Below are positions 52,554 through 61,025 of a stretch of DNA of 64,000 nt, piece after piece (the stretch's first letter is position 1; every line of letters begins with the position of its first letter). The DNA is from Clostridiales bacterium (GTDB lineage Bacteria > Bacillota > Clostridia > Oscillospirales > Oscillospiraceae). The notes under the pieces are model-generated. The model did no database searches. It saw nothing but the letters and a program-made list of their open reading frames with translations, and was not told the DNA's origin. Location of the stretch: contig SFIY01000006.1 of the NCBI GenBank assembly GCA_004555205.1, positions 10,719-74,718 of the forward strand. Direction: 5' to 3'. The translations under genes and the position numbers were made by a program.

Positions 52554-52559
52554 TTGCTT

Positions 52560-52616
52560 GTAAATCTCCCCCCATACAAAAAGCAGGAAATCGGAGTCCG
52601 ATTTCCTGCTTTTTTT
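52560..52616 (+). ncRNA. Candidate 57-nt small RNA with C-rich seed
   Basis: A consensus-like promoter is followed only about 60 bases later by a strong terminator, with no room for a gene. The predicted transcript starts near 52560, has an unpaired TCTCCCCCC stretch (52565-52573) and ends in the 52578-52616 hairpin. C-rich single strands next to a terminator hairpin are typical of Firmicutes sRNAs that pair with ribosome binding sites. This is a prediction from layout only. Confidence 0.45.
52578..52616 (+). terminator. Rho-independent terminator upstream of nifS
   Basis: AAAAAGCAGGAAATCGG pairs with CCGATTTCCTGCTTTTT, followed by a run of seven T. It ends the putative small RNA and insulates the nifS promoter. 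Confidence 0.93.
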
Positions 52617-52628
52617 CGTTTTTGCCTA

Positions 52629-52657
52629 TTGACACAGTAGGCGTTTTCGCGTATAAT
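52629..52657 (+). promoter_or_regulatory. Consensus promoter of nifS-nifU
   Basis: Perfect TTGACA (52629-52634) and TATAAT (52652-52657) with a 17-base spacer. Confidence 0.93.
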
Positions 52658-52680
52658 ACCTACTACAGAGATAGGTTATT
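52655..52680. promoter_or_regulatory. Putative Rrf2/IscR operator
   Basis: An imperfect dyad ATACCTA...TAGGTTAT overlaps the -10 box and start site. Spacing and sequence resemble IscR-type ATACC/GGTAT sites, and an Rrf2-family gene with three cysteines is encoded downstream. Confidence 0.55.
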
Positions 52681-52732
52681 ATTTTACACATCCATCATCC
52701 GGCGACGCACGTCGCAGAAAGAGAGGTTTTTT

Positions 52733-53923
52733 ATGAACATTTACGCCGATCATGCCGCTACCACGCGCATGAGCCAGACCGCCATTGATGCGATGCTTCC
52801 CTATATGTCACAGTGCTACGGCAATCCCTCCAGCCTGCACACCGTGGGCCAGAAGGCCAACGAAGCGCTGACGCAGGCCCGCGAGCGCATTGCCGCCTGT
52901 TTGGGCTGTGACGCCAGAGAGATCACCTTCACCTCCGGCGGCAGCGAAGCGGACAATCAGGCCATTATATCCGCTGCACGCCTTGGTGAAAAGAAGGGCA
53001 AGAAGCATATCATCTCCACGGCCTTTGAGCATCACGCCGTGCTGCATACCTTAAAGAAATTGGAAAAGGAGGGTTTTGCAGTCACGCTGCTGGATGTGCA
53101 CGAAAACGGTATGGTTTCGGCCCAACAGGTGGAAGCGGCGATTCGCCCCGACACCTGCCTTGTCACCGTCATGTTCGCCAATAACGAGATCGGTTCCGTG
53201 CAGCCCATTGCCGAGATCGGCGCCGTGTGCCGCAGTAAGGGCGTCCTGTTTCACACCGATGCCGTGCAGGCGGCAGGTCACCTGCACATTGACGTAGTCT
53301 CTCAGCAGATCGACATGCTCTCCCTCTCCGCCCATAAGTTCCACGGCCCCAAGGGCTGCGGTGTGCTGTATGCCCGCAAAGGGATCCGTCTGACCAATCT
53401 GATCGAGGGCGGCGCGCAGGAGCGCGGCAAGCGCGCCGGCACGGAAAATATCCCCGGCATCATGGGCATGGCGGCAGCGCTGGAAGAGGCCTGTGCTCAT
53501 ATTGATGAAAACGCTGCCAGGCTGATTCCTCTGCGCGACAAGCTGATTGCCGGCCTGTCTGCGATCCCCCACAGCGCGCTCAACGGCGACCCTGTCAACC
53601 GTTTGCCGTCCAATGTCAACTTCTGCTTCGAGGGCATCGAGGGCGAATCTCTGCTGTTGCTGCTGGACGATAAGGGGATCTGCGCTTCCTCCGGCAGCGC
53701 CTGTACCTCCGGCTCACTGGACCCCAGCCATGTGCTGTTGGCCATCGGCCGCGTGCACGATGTGGCCCACGGCTCCCTGCGTCTTTCTCTGGGCGAGGAT
53801 ATTACCGAGGAGGAAATTGACTATCTGATCCGATCCGTCACGGAAGTGGTGGCATACCTGCGCCGTATGTCTCCTGTCTGGCGGGATCTGCAGAGCGGTA
53901 AACGCGCATTTATTTTGAAATGA
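52733..53923 (+). CDS. nifS: Cysteine desulfurase
   Basis: This 396-residue PLP enzyme takes sulfur from cysteine for Fe-S cluster assembly. His100 and Lys202 (SAHKFHGPKG) form the cofactor site, and Cys324 in SGSACTSG is the persulfide residue in a long mobile loop, as in IscS/NifS. The ATG at 52733 follows GAGAGG; the frame is open far upstream, but only MNIYADHAATTRM fits family N-termini. It starts the nifS-nifU unit, with nifU nine bases downstream. Probable regulation is by the Rrf2 protein encoded at 54467. Confidence 0.95.
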   Translation: MNIYADHAATTRMSQTAIDAMLPYMSQCYGNPSSLHTVGQKANEALTQARERIAACLGCDAREITFTSGGSEADNQAIISAARLGEKKGKKHIISTAFEHHAVLHTLKKLEKEGFAVTLLDVHENGMVSAQQVEAAIRPDTCLVTVMFANNEIGSVQPIAEIGAVCRSKGVLFHTDAVQAAGHLHIDVVSQQIDMLSLSAHKFHGPKGCGVLYARKGIRLTNLIEGGAQERGKRAGTENIPGIMGMAAALEEACAHIDENAARLIPLRDKLIAGLSAIPHSALNGDPVNRLPSNVNFCFEGIEGESLLLLLDDKGICASSGSACTSGSLDPSHVLLAIGRVHDVAHGSLRLSLGEDITEEEIDYLIRSVTEVVAYLRRMSPVWRDLQSGKRAFILK

Positions 53924-53932
53924 GGTGTAATT

Positions 53933-54361
53933 ATGGCATTGTACAGTGAAAAAGTCATGGATCATTTCCGCCATCCGCGCAATGTAGGCGTCATTGAAAA
54001 CGCCAGCGGTGTGGGCGAAGTAGGCAACGCCAAATGCGGCGACATCATGACCATGTATCTACAGATCGAAAACGATATCATTACCGATGTGAAGTTTGAA
54101 ACCTTTGGCTGCGGCAGCGCCATCGCCTCCAGCTCCATGGCAACGGAGCTGATTAAGGGCAAGCCCGTATCCGAGGCGCTGCAGTTGACCAATAAGGCCG
54201 TGGCGGAAGCGCTGGACGGACTGCCCGCCCATAAGCTGCACTGTTCCGTGCTGGCCGAAGAAGCCATCAAGTCCGCGCTGAAGGACTACTACGATAAAAA
54301 CGGCATCGCCTATGACGCGGCTCTGTTCCCTGCCGAGAACTGCTGCGATCATGACCATTAA
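53933..54361 (+). CDS. nifU: Fe-S cluster assembly scaffold NifU/IscU
   Basis: This 142-residue scaffold has the three conserved cysteines Cys35 (NAKCGD, with Asp37), Cys60 (FGCGSA) and Cys104 (LHCSVLAEEAI). N-terminal YSEKVMDHFRHPRNVG is typical. It accepts sulfur from NifS and builds [2Fe-2S]/[4Fe-4S] clusters. GAGGTG precedes the ATG. Length and the ENCCDHDH tail match the clostridial form that lacks the extra NifU domains. Confidence 0.95.
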   Translation: MALYSEKVMDHFRHPRNVGVIENASGVGEVGNAKCGDIMTMYLQIENDIITDVKFETFGCGSAIASSSMATELIKGKPVSEALQLTNKAVAEALDGLPAHKLHCSVLAEEAIKSALKDYYDKNGIAYDAALFPAENCCDHDH

Positions 54362-54403
54362 ACCCGGGACAACTCCCCTGCAAACCCGGGACAACGCCCC
54401 TCA
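54360..54403. repeat. 22-bp tandem repeat between nifU and rrf2
   Basis: Two back-to-back copies starting AAACCCGGGACAAC (54360-54381, 54382-54403) that agree at 19 of the first 20 positions. Each contains the palindrome CCCGGG. The function is unknown. Confidence 0.9.
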
Positions 54404-54410
54404 TCTCCCC

Positions 54411-54440
54411 TTGATTTTCGTACCGTCTCCGTAGTAAAAT
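54411..54440 (+). promoter_or_regulatory. Possible promoter of the Rrf2 gene
   Basis: TTGATT (54411-54416) and TAAAAT (54435-54440) with an 18-base spacer, 26 bases before the start codon. Confidence 0.5.
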
Positions 54441-54466
54441 AAACAGAGAAACGAGGTGAGCCCCGT

Positions 54467-54871
54467 ATGATGATTTCTACCCGCGGCCGTTACGCGCTGC
54501 GTGTGATGATCGATCTTGCCGAACACAGCGACGGCTTCATTCCCATGAAAGCCGTCGCGCAGCGGCAGGGTATTTCGCTGAAATATCTGGAACAGATTTT
54601 GCCCGTGCTGACAAAGCATCACCTGATCGAAGGCATACAGGGCCGCGGCGGCGGTTACCGCCTGTGCCGCAAGCCCGAGGATTACACCGCAGGCGAAATA
54701 CTGCGTCTGACCGAGGGCGATCTGGCGCCGGTTTCCTGTCTGGGCGCAGATGCTGCGGTCTGTGACCGTTCCGGCGACTGCCGGACACTGCCGCTGTGGA
54801 GCGGGCTGAACAATGTCGTCAACGAGTACCTTGACAGCGTTACCATCGCCGATCTGATGCAGGAAAAATAA
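54467..54871 (+). CDS. Rrf2 family regulator, IscR-like
   Basis: This 134-residue regulator has an N-terminal winged helix (STRGRYALRVMIDLA, QGISLKYLEQILPVL, GRGGGYRL) and three cysteines, Cys91, Cys99 and Cys105, spaced like the [2Fe-2S] ligands of IscR. It probably senses cluster status and controls the nifS promoter, where a dyad overlaps the -10 box. The gene lies after nifU with its own promoter, whereas iscR usually comes first in such operons. GAGGTGAG precedes two consecutive ATG codons. Confidence 0.92.
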   Translation: MMISTRGRYALRVMIDLAEHSDGFIPMKAVAQRQGISLKYLEQILPVLTKHHLIEGIQGRGGGYRLCRKPEDYTAGEILRLTEGDLAPVSCLGADAAVCDRSGDCRTLPLWSGLNNVVNEYLDSVTIADLMQEK

Positions 54872-54873
54872 AG

Positions 54874-54921
54874 AAAAACCGCAATATAATGCGCTCTTAG
54901 CGCATTATATTGCGGTTTTTT
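54874..54921. terminator. Bidirectional terminator between Rrf2 and HAD genes
   Basis: 22-bp perfect arms (54874-54895, 54899-54920) around CTT, with A and T runs on the flanks. Confidence 0.95.
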
Positions 54922-54930
54922 ATCGTATGC

Positions 54931-55779
54931 TTACGCGTACATACCGTCGATCTGAGCGATCATATCGGCAATGGCATTGGCACTGCAGTCGGGCAGGATA
55001 TGTATGCCCGGCACCTGATGCACCACATGGATGGCGTTTTTCGGGGCGAAGGGGACATGGGCAAACTCCAGCATGGGCACATCGTTGGCATGGTCACCCA
55101 CGCAGTAGACATGGCGCCGGTCGATATTGAGCAGCTCGGCCAGCTTGCGTACCATGCCGCCTTTATTGGCGCCCCGGGCCGTCACCTCCAGCAGGAAGTT
55201 GCCGGAGCTGACCACTTCATAAGCATCCCCCCAGCTCTGGCGGCGGAAGAAATCGATGATCTGTCGCTGCACCGGCTCATATTCCTCAAAAAGCAGCTTG
55301 GAGATAGGCAGCGGTGCTTCGTCAATGCTGCGCAGCGTCACCGTGGGCGAATGTGTCAGGTGCAGATGCCGCAGCGTCAGCTCGTTGGGATTGATGGCGT
55401 GGACGGAGTTATCGTCATGATAGATCTCAAAGGCCAGACCCGGCAGCTCGGTCAAAAGCGCCTTCACATGGTCGCGAATATCCTCGGGTAAAAAGGCCGT
55501 GTAAAGATAGCATTGCTTTGCAAAATCATAGATCGCCGCGCCGTTGAACAGCACCGTGGGGCCGTTCATCGGAACATCACGGTAAACCTTTTCAAAGGAG
55601 GGCAAAGCCCTGCCGGTTGCCACGGAAAAGATACCGCCCTGTGCCATAAAGTATTCGATCGCTTCACAATTTTCACGGGAAATGGCGGGCATTTCCGCTC
55701 CGGAGCGCAGTGCGCCCTCGGTGTAAACCAAGGTATTGTCAAAATCGCTGGCGATCAGTACACCGTCAAACTTCCCCAT
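54931..55779 (-). CDS. HAD superfamily hydrolase (Cof-type phosphatase)
   Basis: This 282-residue protein has the HAD motif I SDFDNTLV (Asp12, Asp14), motif II FNGAAIYD, and the motif III/IV region GANKGGMVRKLAELL...YCVGDHANDVPML. A C2-type cap lies between motifs II and III, typical of Cof/YidA sugar phosphatases. The substrate is not known. It starts three bases after the RicT stop and probably belongs to the holB-ricT-HAD operon. Confidence 0.92.
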   Translation of the reverse strand: MGKFDGVLIASDFDNTLVYTEGALRSGAEMPAISRENCEAIEYFMAQGGIFSVATGRALPSFEKVYRDVPMNGPTVLFNGAAIYDFAKQCYLYTAFLPEDIRDHVKALLTELPGLAFEIYHDDNSVHAINPNELTLRHLHLTHSPTVTLRSIDEAPLPISKLLFEEYEPVQRQIIDFFRRQSWGDAYEVVSSGNFLLEVTARGANKGGMVRKLAELLNIDRRHVYCVGDHANDVPMLEFAHVPFAPKNAIHVVHQVPGIHILPDCSANAIADMIAQIDGMYA

Positions 55780-55782
55780 GGC

Positions 55783-57045
55783 TCAGTTCTCCGCTTTAGG
55801 GGCATTGCTGCGGCTGTGATTGTGGCGGCGGCCGCCCCGATGACGGGGCTTCTTGCGCACTCCTTCGCCGCTCTCCGGATGTTGAGGGGCGGCAGGCTTT
55901 GCAGGCGCCGTGTTCCCGGCGTCCGGATTCGCGTTCTTTTGTCCCCCGCGATGACGGCGGCGGTTATGATGGGGCTTATCGGAGGGCTTTTCCTCTTTCC
56001 TCTCCTCCGTCTTACCCGCTTCCGCCTTAACGCTCTGCTCTTCCGGCTTCTTGCCGCCGCGGCCGCGGCGGCGACGGGAACGGCGGCTTTGTTTTTCCGT
56101 ATCCTCCGACGGCGCTGCATTGCTGTTCATATCAAAGGCGGCAATGATCGGGGGTATGTTAAATTCCTCCTCGCGCTGTTCCACATAGCGCTCCGGGCGC
56201 TCATCGGGAATCACAATGCCGTCGCGGCTGCCCTTGCCGTTGCGCAGCACGCATACCTCGCAGTTGTGATAGCATCTCGGCGTTTCCGGACGGTCATCCA
56301 GACGGACATTCACGGTTTCCTTCAGCACATTCACATCGCTGACATTGCCGGGGCCGTCGGGGGTCATGACGAAGGATTCATTCTTCGGCATGCGCTTGAT
56401 GGCGTCTTCATAGGCGTCCTGCTCGTATTTCAGGCAGCACATCAGCCGGCCGCAGGTGCCGGAAATCTTGGTGGGGTTCAGGCTGAGATTCTGTGTCTTA
56501 GCCATTTTGATGGACACCGGCACAAAATCATCCATAAACTGGGCGCAGCAGAAGGGTCTGCCGCAAATGCCCAGACCGCCCAGCATCTTTGCCTCGTCGC
56601 GCACACCGATCTGGCGCAGCTCAATGCGGGAGCGGAACACGCCTGCCAGGTCCTTGACCAGCTCGCGGAAGTCCACGCGGCCGTCTGCGGTAAAGAAGAA
56701 CAGGATCTTATTGCCGTCAAAGCTGCACTCCACATGCACCAGCTTCATGTCCAGATGATGCTGCAGGATCTTCTTCTGGCAGATGTCAAAGGCCTCTTTC
56801 TCCCGTTCACGGTGGTAGGCCGCCGTGCGGCGGTCATTTTCCGTGGCAATGCGCACCAGTGAACGCAATGGCTGCACCACCTGCGCATCGTCCACCATGT
56901 GGTTGCCGGCGCTGCATCGGGCAAACTCCAGCCCCTGGGCCGTTTCCACGATCACATCCTGTCCGGCTTTGACCTCTATGCCTTTGGGATCAAAATAATA
57001 AGTCTTACTTCCGCTGCGAAAGCGGACAGAGATCACACTTGTCAT
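55783..57045 (-). CDS. ricT: RicT (YaaT) family PSP1-domain protein with basic tail
   Basis: The first about 270 residues are a PSP1-domain protein of the RicT/YaaT type, part of a Fe-S-cluster-containing complex that modulates RNase Y in B. subtilis. Cysteines in ICGRPFCC and GTCGRLMCCLKYE are the conserved candidate cluster ligands. Residues of about 300-420 form a low-complexity, strongly basic tail with Arg/His clusters (RRSRRRRGRGGKK, HHNRRRHRGG, RKKPRHRGGRRHNH), which looks suited to RNA binding. The tail is longer than in B. subtilis YaaT (about 275 residues). It follows holB by 26 bases, a conserved neighbourhood. Confidence 0.9.
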   Translation of the reverse strand: MTSVISVRFRSGSKTYYFDPKGIEVKAGQDVIVETAQGLEFARCSAGNHMVDDAQVVQPLRSLVRIATENDRRTAAYHREREKEAFDICQKKILQHHLDMKLVHVECSFDGNKILFFFTADGRVDFRELVKDLAGVFRSRIELRQIGVRDEAKMLGGLGICGRPFCCAQFMDDFVPVSIKMAKTQNLSLNPTKISGTCGRLMCCLKYEQDAYEDAIKRMPKNESFVMTPDGPGNVSDVNVLKETVNVRLDDRPETPRCYHNCEVCVLRNGKGSRDGIVIPDERPERYVEQREEEFNIPPIIAAFDMNSNAAPSEDTEKQSRRSRRRRGRGGKKPEEQSVKAEAGKTEERKEEKPSDKPHHNRRRHRGGQKNANPDAGNTAPAKPAAPQHPESGEGVRKKPRHRGGRRHNHSRSNAPKAEN

Positions 57046-57071
57046 AATCTATCGTCATTCCTTTCGGTATA

Positions 57072-57935
57072 CTACTTTTTACGCAGCAATCCTTCGCACT
57101 CGGCGGTAAATGCCCCCAGCACATGGCCTGCGCCTACATTATAATCACATTCTCCTGCGTAGTATTTCAGAAGCTCCGTCAGCTTTTGCAGCGCGCGGCG
57201 CGGCAAATGGCGGCTCAAAAGCGCGGCACACTCTGCCCCGGGCGCCTCCGTGCCTGTTTTGCCGCACTGCAGCAGCAACGCCTCGGCCGCCATACGCCAG
57301 GCGCAGCGGAACATCTCCTGCAGCCGCTCGCGTTTCATGCGCCGGTTTTCCAGCGATACCGTAAACGCGGTCAGCTCCGTCAAATCGCCTGCTGCCAGGC
57401 GGCGGCACAGCTCCATAGCCTGCGGGTCCTCTGCCGTTTCCTCCGCCTCGTTCATCTTCCACGCAACGCAGCGGGAACGGACAGTGGGCAGCAGCTCCGA
57501 AGCACCGGCGGCGCAAAAAATAAAGGCGGCATAGGGAGGCCCCTCTTCCACGATCTTCAAAAGGACATTCTGATCGCGCTCGTTGAGCTGATCGCAGCGC
57601 GCAAAAATATACACCTTGCGCTCTCCCTCATTGGGACGGATGTAGACATCCCTGCGCAGCTCCCGCACGCTCTCCACGCTCAGCTCCCTGCGTTCTTCAT
57701 CACACACAAGGCGCACATCGGGGTGAATATCCTCCATCACCTTACGGCAGGCCGTACAGTGCATACACGGCTTGCCCGTTTCGCTGCGGCACAGCATGGC
57801 AGCCGCCGCATAACGGGCGGCTGCAAGCAAATTTCCCGAGCCGGAGAGGAGCAGCGCATGGCTCATCATGCCCTGGCGCGCGGCTTCACGGATGGTTTTT
57901 GCTATCGTACTTTCATACGCAATCCGTTGTTCCAT
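57072..57935 (-). CDS. holB: DNA polymerase III delta-prime subunit (HolB-like)
   Basis: This 287-residue clamp-loader subunit has the AAA+ fold with a zinc module, CMHCTACRKV, and the sensor region FARCDQLNERDQNVLLKIVEEGP. The Walker A region (LLLSGSGNLLAAAR) lacks the usual GK(T/S), as expected for a subunit that does not hydrolyse ATP. The SRC motif of the clamp-loader family is seen in TVRSRC. The start MEQRIAYES at 57935 follows AGGAG; the frame is open to 57959. It heads the operon with ricT. Confidence 0.9.
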   Translation of the reverse strand: MEQRIAYESTIAKTIREAARQGMMSHALLLSGSGNLLAAARYAAAAMLCRSETGKPCMHCTACRKVMEDIHPDVRLVCDEERRELSVESVRELRRDVYIRPNEGERKVYIFARCDQLNERDQNVLLKIVEEGPPYAAFIFCAAGASELLPTVRSRCVAWKMNEAEETAEDPQAMELCRRLAAGDLTELTAFTVSLENRRMKRERLQEMFRCAWRMAAEALLLQCGKTGTEAPGAECAALLSRHLPRRALQKLTELLKYYAGECDYNVGAGHVLGAFTAECEGLLRKK

Positions 57936-58127
57936 CCGCCCTTCTCCTCTCGTAAACACATCTCGATTTCACGCCCAGTATATATGATGCAACAATAGTA
58001 TAACACAAAAATAACGGCTCTCGCAAGGCTTCAAAAGCCCTTTTTTGGATAAATGTTCGGAACAATTTTCATTTGCCGTTTAAAATTCGTATAAAATGGC
58101 AAAAATGGTAAAAACTCTCAGTTGGCC

Positions 58128-58156
58128 TTGCTTTTGTTTGAATTTATGGCTATAAT
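58128..58156 (+). promoter_or_regulatory. Promoter of ppdK
   Basis: TTGCTT (58128-58133) and a perfect TATAAT (58151-58156) with a 17-base spacer, 74 bases before the start codon. Confidence 0.75.
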
Positions 58157-58230
58157 AATTTATTATTATAAGTAGTGCAATGTACATTTTATGTCATAGT
58201 TATATTTTTTTGTATCTGGAGGAAAATCGC

Positions 58231-60870
58231 ATGAGCAAAAAGTATTGTTATCTGTTTACCGAGGGCAACGCCACCATGCGTGAGCTGCTGGGCGGTAAGG
58301 GCGCCAATCTGGCGGAAATGACCCATATCGGTCTGCCTGTCCCGCAGGGCTTCACCATTTCTACGGAGGCCTGTACCCAGTACTATGAGGACGGCCGCAT
58401 GATTAACGACGCCATCATGGCGGAGATCATGGAATATGTGGAGAAGATGGAGCAGATCAACGGCAAGAAATTCGGCGATCTGAAGAATCCCCTGCTGGTT
58501 TCCGTCCGCAGCGGCGCACGCGCCTCCATGCCCGGCATGATGGACACGATTTTGAACCTGGGCTTGAACGATGAAGTCGTGGCTGCCATGATCCAGGGCA
58601 ACCCCGATCCCAAGTTCGAGCGCTTTGTCTACGACTCCTATCGCCGCTTCATCCAGATGTTCTCCGACGTGGTCATGGAAGTCGGCAAGAAGTATTTCGA
58701 GCAGCTCATCGACGAGATGAAGGCCAAGAAGGGCGTTACCTTCGATGTGGACCTGACCGCCGCCGACCTGAAGGAGCTGGCCGAGCAGTTCAAGGCCGAG
58801 TATAAGAACCAGATCGGCAAGGACTTCCCCTCCGATCCCAAGGAGCAGCTCTACGAGGCCATCCGCGCGGTGTTCCGCTCCTGGGATAATCCCCGCGCCA
58901 ACGTGTATCGCCGTGATAACGACATTCCCTACTCCTGGGGTACGGCCGTCAACGTCATGCCCATGGTGTTCGGTAACCTGAACGACAACTCCGGCACCGG
59001 CGTCGCCTTTACCCGCGACCCCGCCACCGGCGAAAAGAAGCTGATGGGCGAGTTTTTGACCAATGCTCAGGGCGAAGATGTGGTGGCCGGTGTCCGCACC
59101 CCCATGCCCATCGCCCAGATGGAGGAAAAATTCCCCGAGGCCTTTGCGCAGTTCAAGCAGGTCTGCCGGAATCTGGAGGATCACTATCGTGATATGCAGG
59201 ATATGGAGTTCACCGTGGAAAACGGCAAGCTCTATATGCTGCAGACCCGTAACGGTAAGCGTACCGCGCAGGCCGCTTTGAAGATCGCCTGCGATCTGGT
59301 GGACGAGGGCATGATCGATGAAAAGAAGGCTGTGGCCATGATCGATCCCCGCAATCTGGACACCCTGCTGCATCCCCAGTTCGACGCCGCCGCGCTGAAG
59401 AAGGCGCAGGCGATCGGCAAGGGTCTGGGCGCCTCCCCCGGTGCCGCTTGCGGTAAGGTCGTGTTCTCCGCCGAGGATGCGGAAAGCTGGGCGGCCCGCG
59501 GCGAGAAGGTGGTGCTGGTTCGTCTGGAAACCTCTCCCGAGGACATCACCGGCATGAAGGTCTCGCAGGGTATTCTGACCGTCCGCGGCGGTATGACCAG
59601 CCACGCCGCCGTGGTTGCCCGCGGCATGGGCACCTGCTGCGTTTCCGGCTGCGGCGAGATCGCCATGGACGAGGAAAACAAGCAGTTTACCCTGGGCGGC
59701 AAAACCTTCCGCGAGGGCGATTTCCTGTCCATCGACGGTTCCACCGGCAACATCTACGAGGGCATTATTCCCACTGTTGACGCTACCATCTCCGGTTACT
59801 TCGGCCGCATCATGGCATGGGCCGACAAGTACCGCACCATGAAGGTCCGCACCAACGCCGATACGCCCCACGATGCACGCAAGGCCCGCGAGCTGGGCGC
59901 CGAGGGTATCGGTCTGTGCCGCACCGAGCATATGTTCTTTGAATCTGACCGTATCGCCGCTTTCCGCGAAATGATCTGCGCCGATACCGTGGAAGGACGC
60001 GAAGCTGCGCTGGAGAAGATCCTGCCCTATCAGCAAAGCGACTTTGAGGGCATCTACGAGGCGCTGGAAGGCTACCCCGTCACCATCCGTTTCCTGGATC
60101 CCCCGCTGCACGAGTTTGTCCCCACCGAGGATACCGATATTGAGCTGCTGGCCATTGCTCAGGGCAAGAGCGTGGAGAGCATCAAGGCGCTGATCGCCTC
60201 CCTGCACGAGTTCAACCCCATGATGGGCCACCGCGGCTGCCGTCTGACCGTCACCTATCCCGAAATCGCCGTGATGCAGACCAAGGCTGTCATCCGCGCT
60301 GCCATCAAGGTGCAGAATGCCCATCCCGATTGGAACATGGTGCCTGAAATCATGATTCCTCTGGTGGGCGACGCCAAGGAGTTCAAGTTTATCAAGAAGA
60401 TCGTTGCAGAAACCGCCGATGCCGAAATCGCCGCTGCCGGCAGCGATCTGAAGTACGAGATCGGTACCATGATAGAGATTCCCCGCGCCTGCCTGGTGGC
60501 CGATGAAATCGCCAAGGAAGCTGACTTCTTCTGCTTCGGCACCAATGACCTGACCCAGATGACCTTCGGCTTCTCCCGTGACGATGCCGGCAAGTTCCTG
60601 AACGCCTACTATGACACCAAGATCTTTGAGAACGACCCGTTTGCCCGTCTGGACCAGAGCGGCGTCGGCAAGCTGATGAACATGGCGATCTCTCTGGGAA
60701 AGCCCGTCAACGGCAAGCTGCACATCGGTATCTGCGGCGAGCACGGCGGCGATCCCACCTCTGTGGAGTTCTGCCATAAGATCGGTCTGGACTATGTGTC
60801 CTGCTCCCCCTTCCGTGTGCCTATCGCCCGTCTGGCCGCCGCACAGGCAGCTATTAGCGAAAAGCGCTAA
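58231..60870 (+). CDS. ppdK: Pyruvate, phosphate dikinase
   Basis: This 879-residue enzyme interconverts pyruvate, ATP and phosphate with PEP, AMP and PPi. It has the N-terminal ATP-grasp domain (LLGGKGANLAEM, SVRSGARASMPGMMDT), the central phosphohistidine domain with His458 in GGMTSHAAVVARG, and the C-terminal PEP/pyruvate barrel with Cys835 in GICGEHGGDP. The size matches other bacterial enzymes. GGAGG precedes ATG 58231; an open frame upstream to 58180 lies in the leader. Strong codon bias in this gene suggests high expression. In anaerobes it often replaces pyruvate kinase or supplies PEP from pyruvate. Confidence 0.97.
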   Translation: MSKKYCYLFTEGNATMRELLGGKGANLAEMTHIGLPVPQGFTISTEACTQYYEDGRMINDAIMAEIMEYVEKMEQINGKKFGDLKNPLLVSVRSGARASMPGMMDTILNLGLNDEVVAAMIQGNPDPKFERFVYDSYRRFIQMFSDVVMEVGKKYFEQLIDEMKAKKGVTFDVDLTAADLKELAEQFKAEYKNQIGKDFPSDPKEQLYEAIRAVFRSWDNPRANVYRRDNDIPYSWGTAVNVMPMVFGNLNDNSGTGVAFTRDPATGEKKLMGEFLTNAQGEDVVAGVRTPMPIAQMEEKFPEAFAQFKQVCRNLEDHYRDMQDMEFTVENGKLYMLQTRNGKRTAQAALKIACDLVDEGMIDEKKAVAMIDPRNLDTLLHPQFDAAALKKAQAIGKGLGASPGAACGKVVFSAEDAESWAARGEKVVLVRLETSPEDITGMKVSQGILTVRGGMTSHAAVVARGMGTCCVSGCGEIAMDEENKQFTLGGKTFREGDFLSIDGSTGNIYEGIIPTVDATISGYFGRIMAWADKYRTMKVRTNADTPHDARKARELGAEGIGLCRTEHMFFESDRIAAFREMICADTVEGREAALEKILPYQQSDFEGIYEALEGYPVTIRFLDPPLHEFVPTEDTDIELLAIAQGKSVESIKALIASLHEFNPMMGHRGCRLTVTYPEIAVMQTKAVIRAAIKVQNAHPDWNMVPEIMIPLVGDAKEFKFIKKIVAETADAEIAAAGSDLKYEIGTMIEIPRACLVADEIAKEADFFCFGTNDLTQMTFGFSRDDAGKFLNAYYDTKIFENDPFARLDQSGVGKLMNMAISLGKPVNGKLHIGICGEHGGDPTSVEFCHKIGLDYVSCSPFRVPIARLAAAQAAISEKR

Positions 60871-60908
60871 TCAGCAGTTAGCGAATAACGCAACAAGTTA
60901 ATAGTATT

Positions 60909-60947
60909 CGCCCACATTATCGAAAGATGGTGTGGGCGTTTCTTTTT
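60909..60947 (+). terminator. Terminator 1 after ppdK
   Basis: CGCCCACATTATC-GAAA-GATGGTGTGGGCG followed by TTTCTTTTT. Confidence 0.92.
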
Positions 60948-60988
60948 GGCTCTAATCGCTACAATTTGTAGAGGTTAGAGCCTTTTTT
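60948..60988 (+). terminator. Terminator 2 after ppdK
   Basis: GGCTCTAA/TTAGAGCC arms with an inner CTACA/TGTAG stem, then TTTTTT. Confidence 0.88.
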
Positions 60989-60994
60989 ATTTTC

Positions 60995-61025
60995 AGTCCA
61001 TTCGCCTTGAATGGACTTTTTTTAA
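60995..61025 (+). terminator. Terminator 3 after ppdK
   Basis: AGTCCATTC-GCCTT-GAATGGACT followed by a run of T. Three consecutive terminators mark the chromosome side of the second element scar. Confidence 0.82.

Noticed and set aside
54481..54900. Minus-strand frames inside the Rrf2 gene
   Set aside because: The plus-strand frame has a family-wide winged helix and three spaced cysteines; the opposite frames have neither.
58189..60777. 862-codon minus-strand open frame opposite ppdK
   Set aside because: The strongly biased codons of ppdK leave the complementary frame free of stops; the composition is abnormal and there is no motif or start site.
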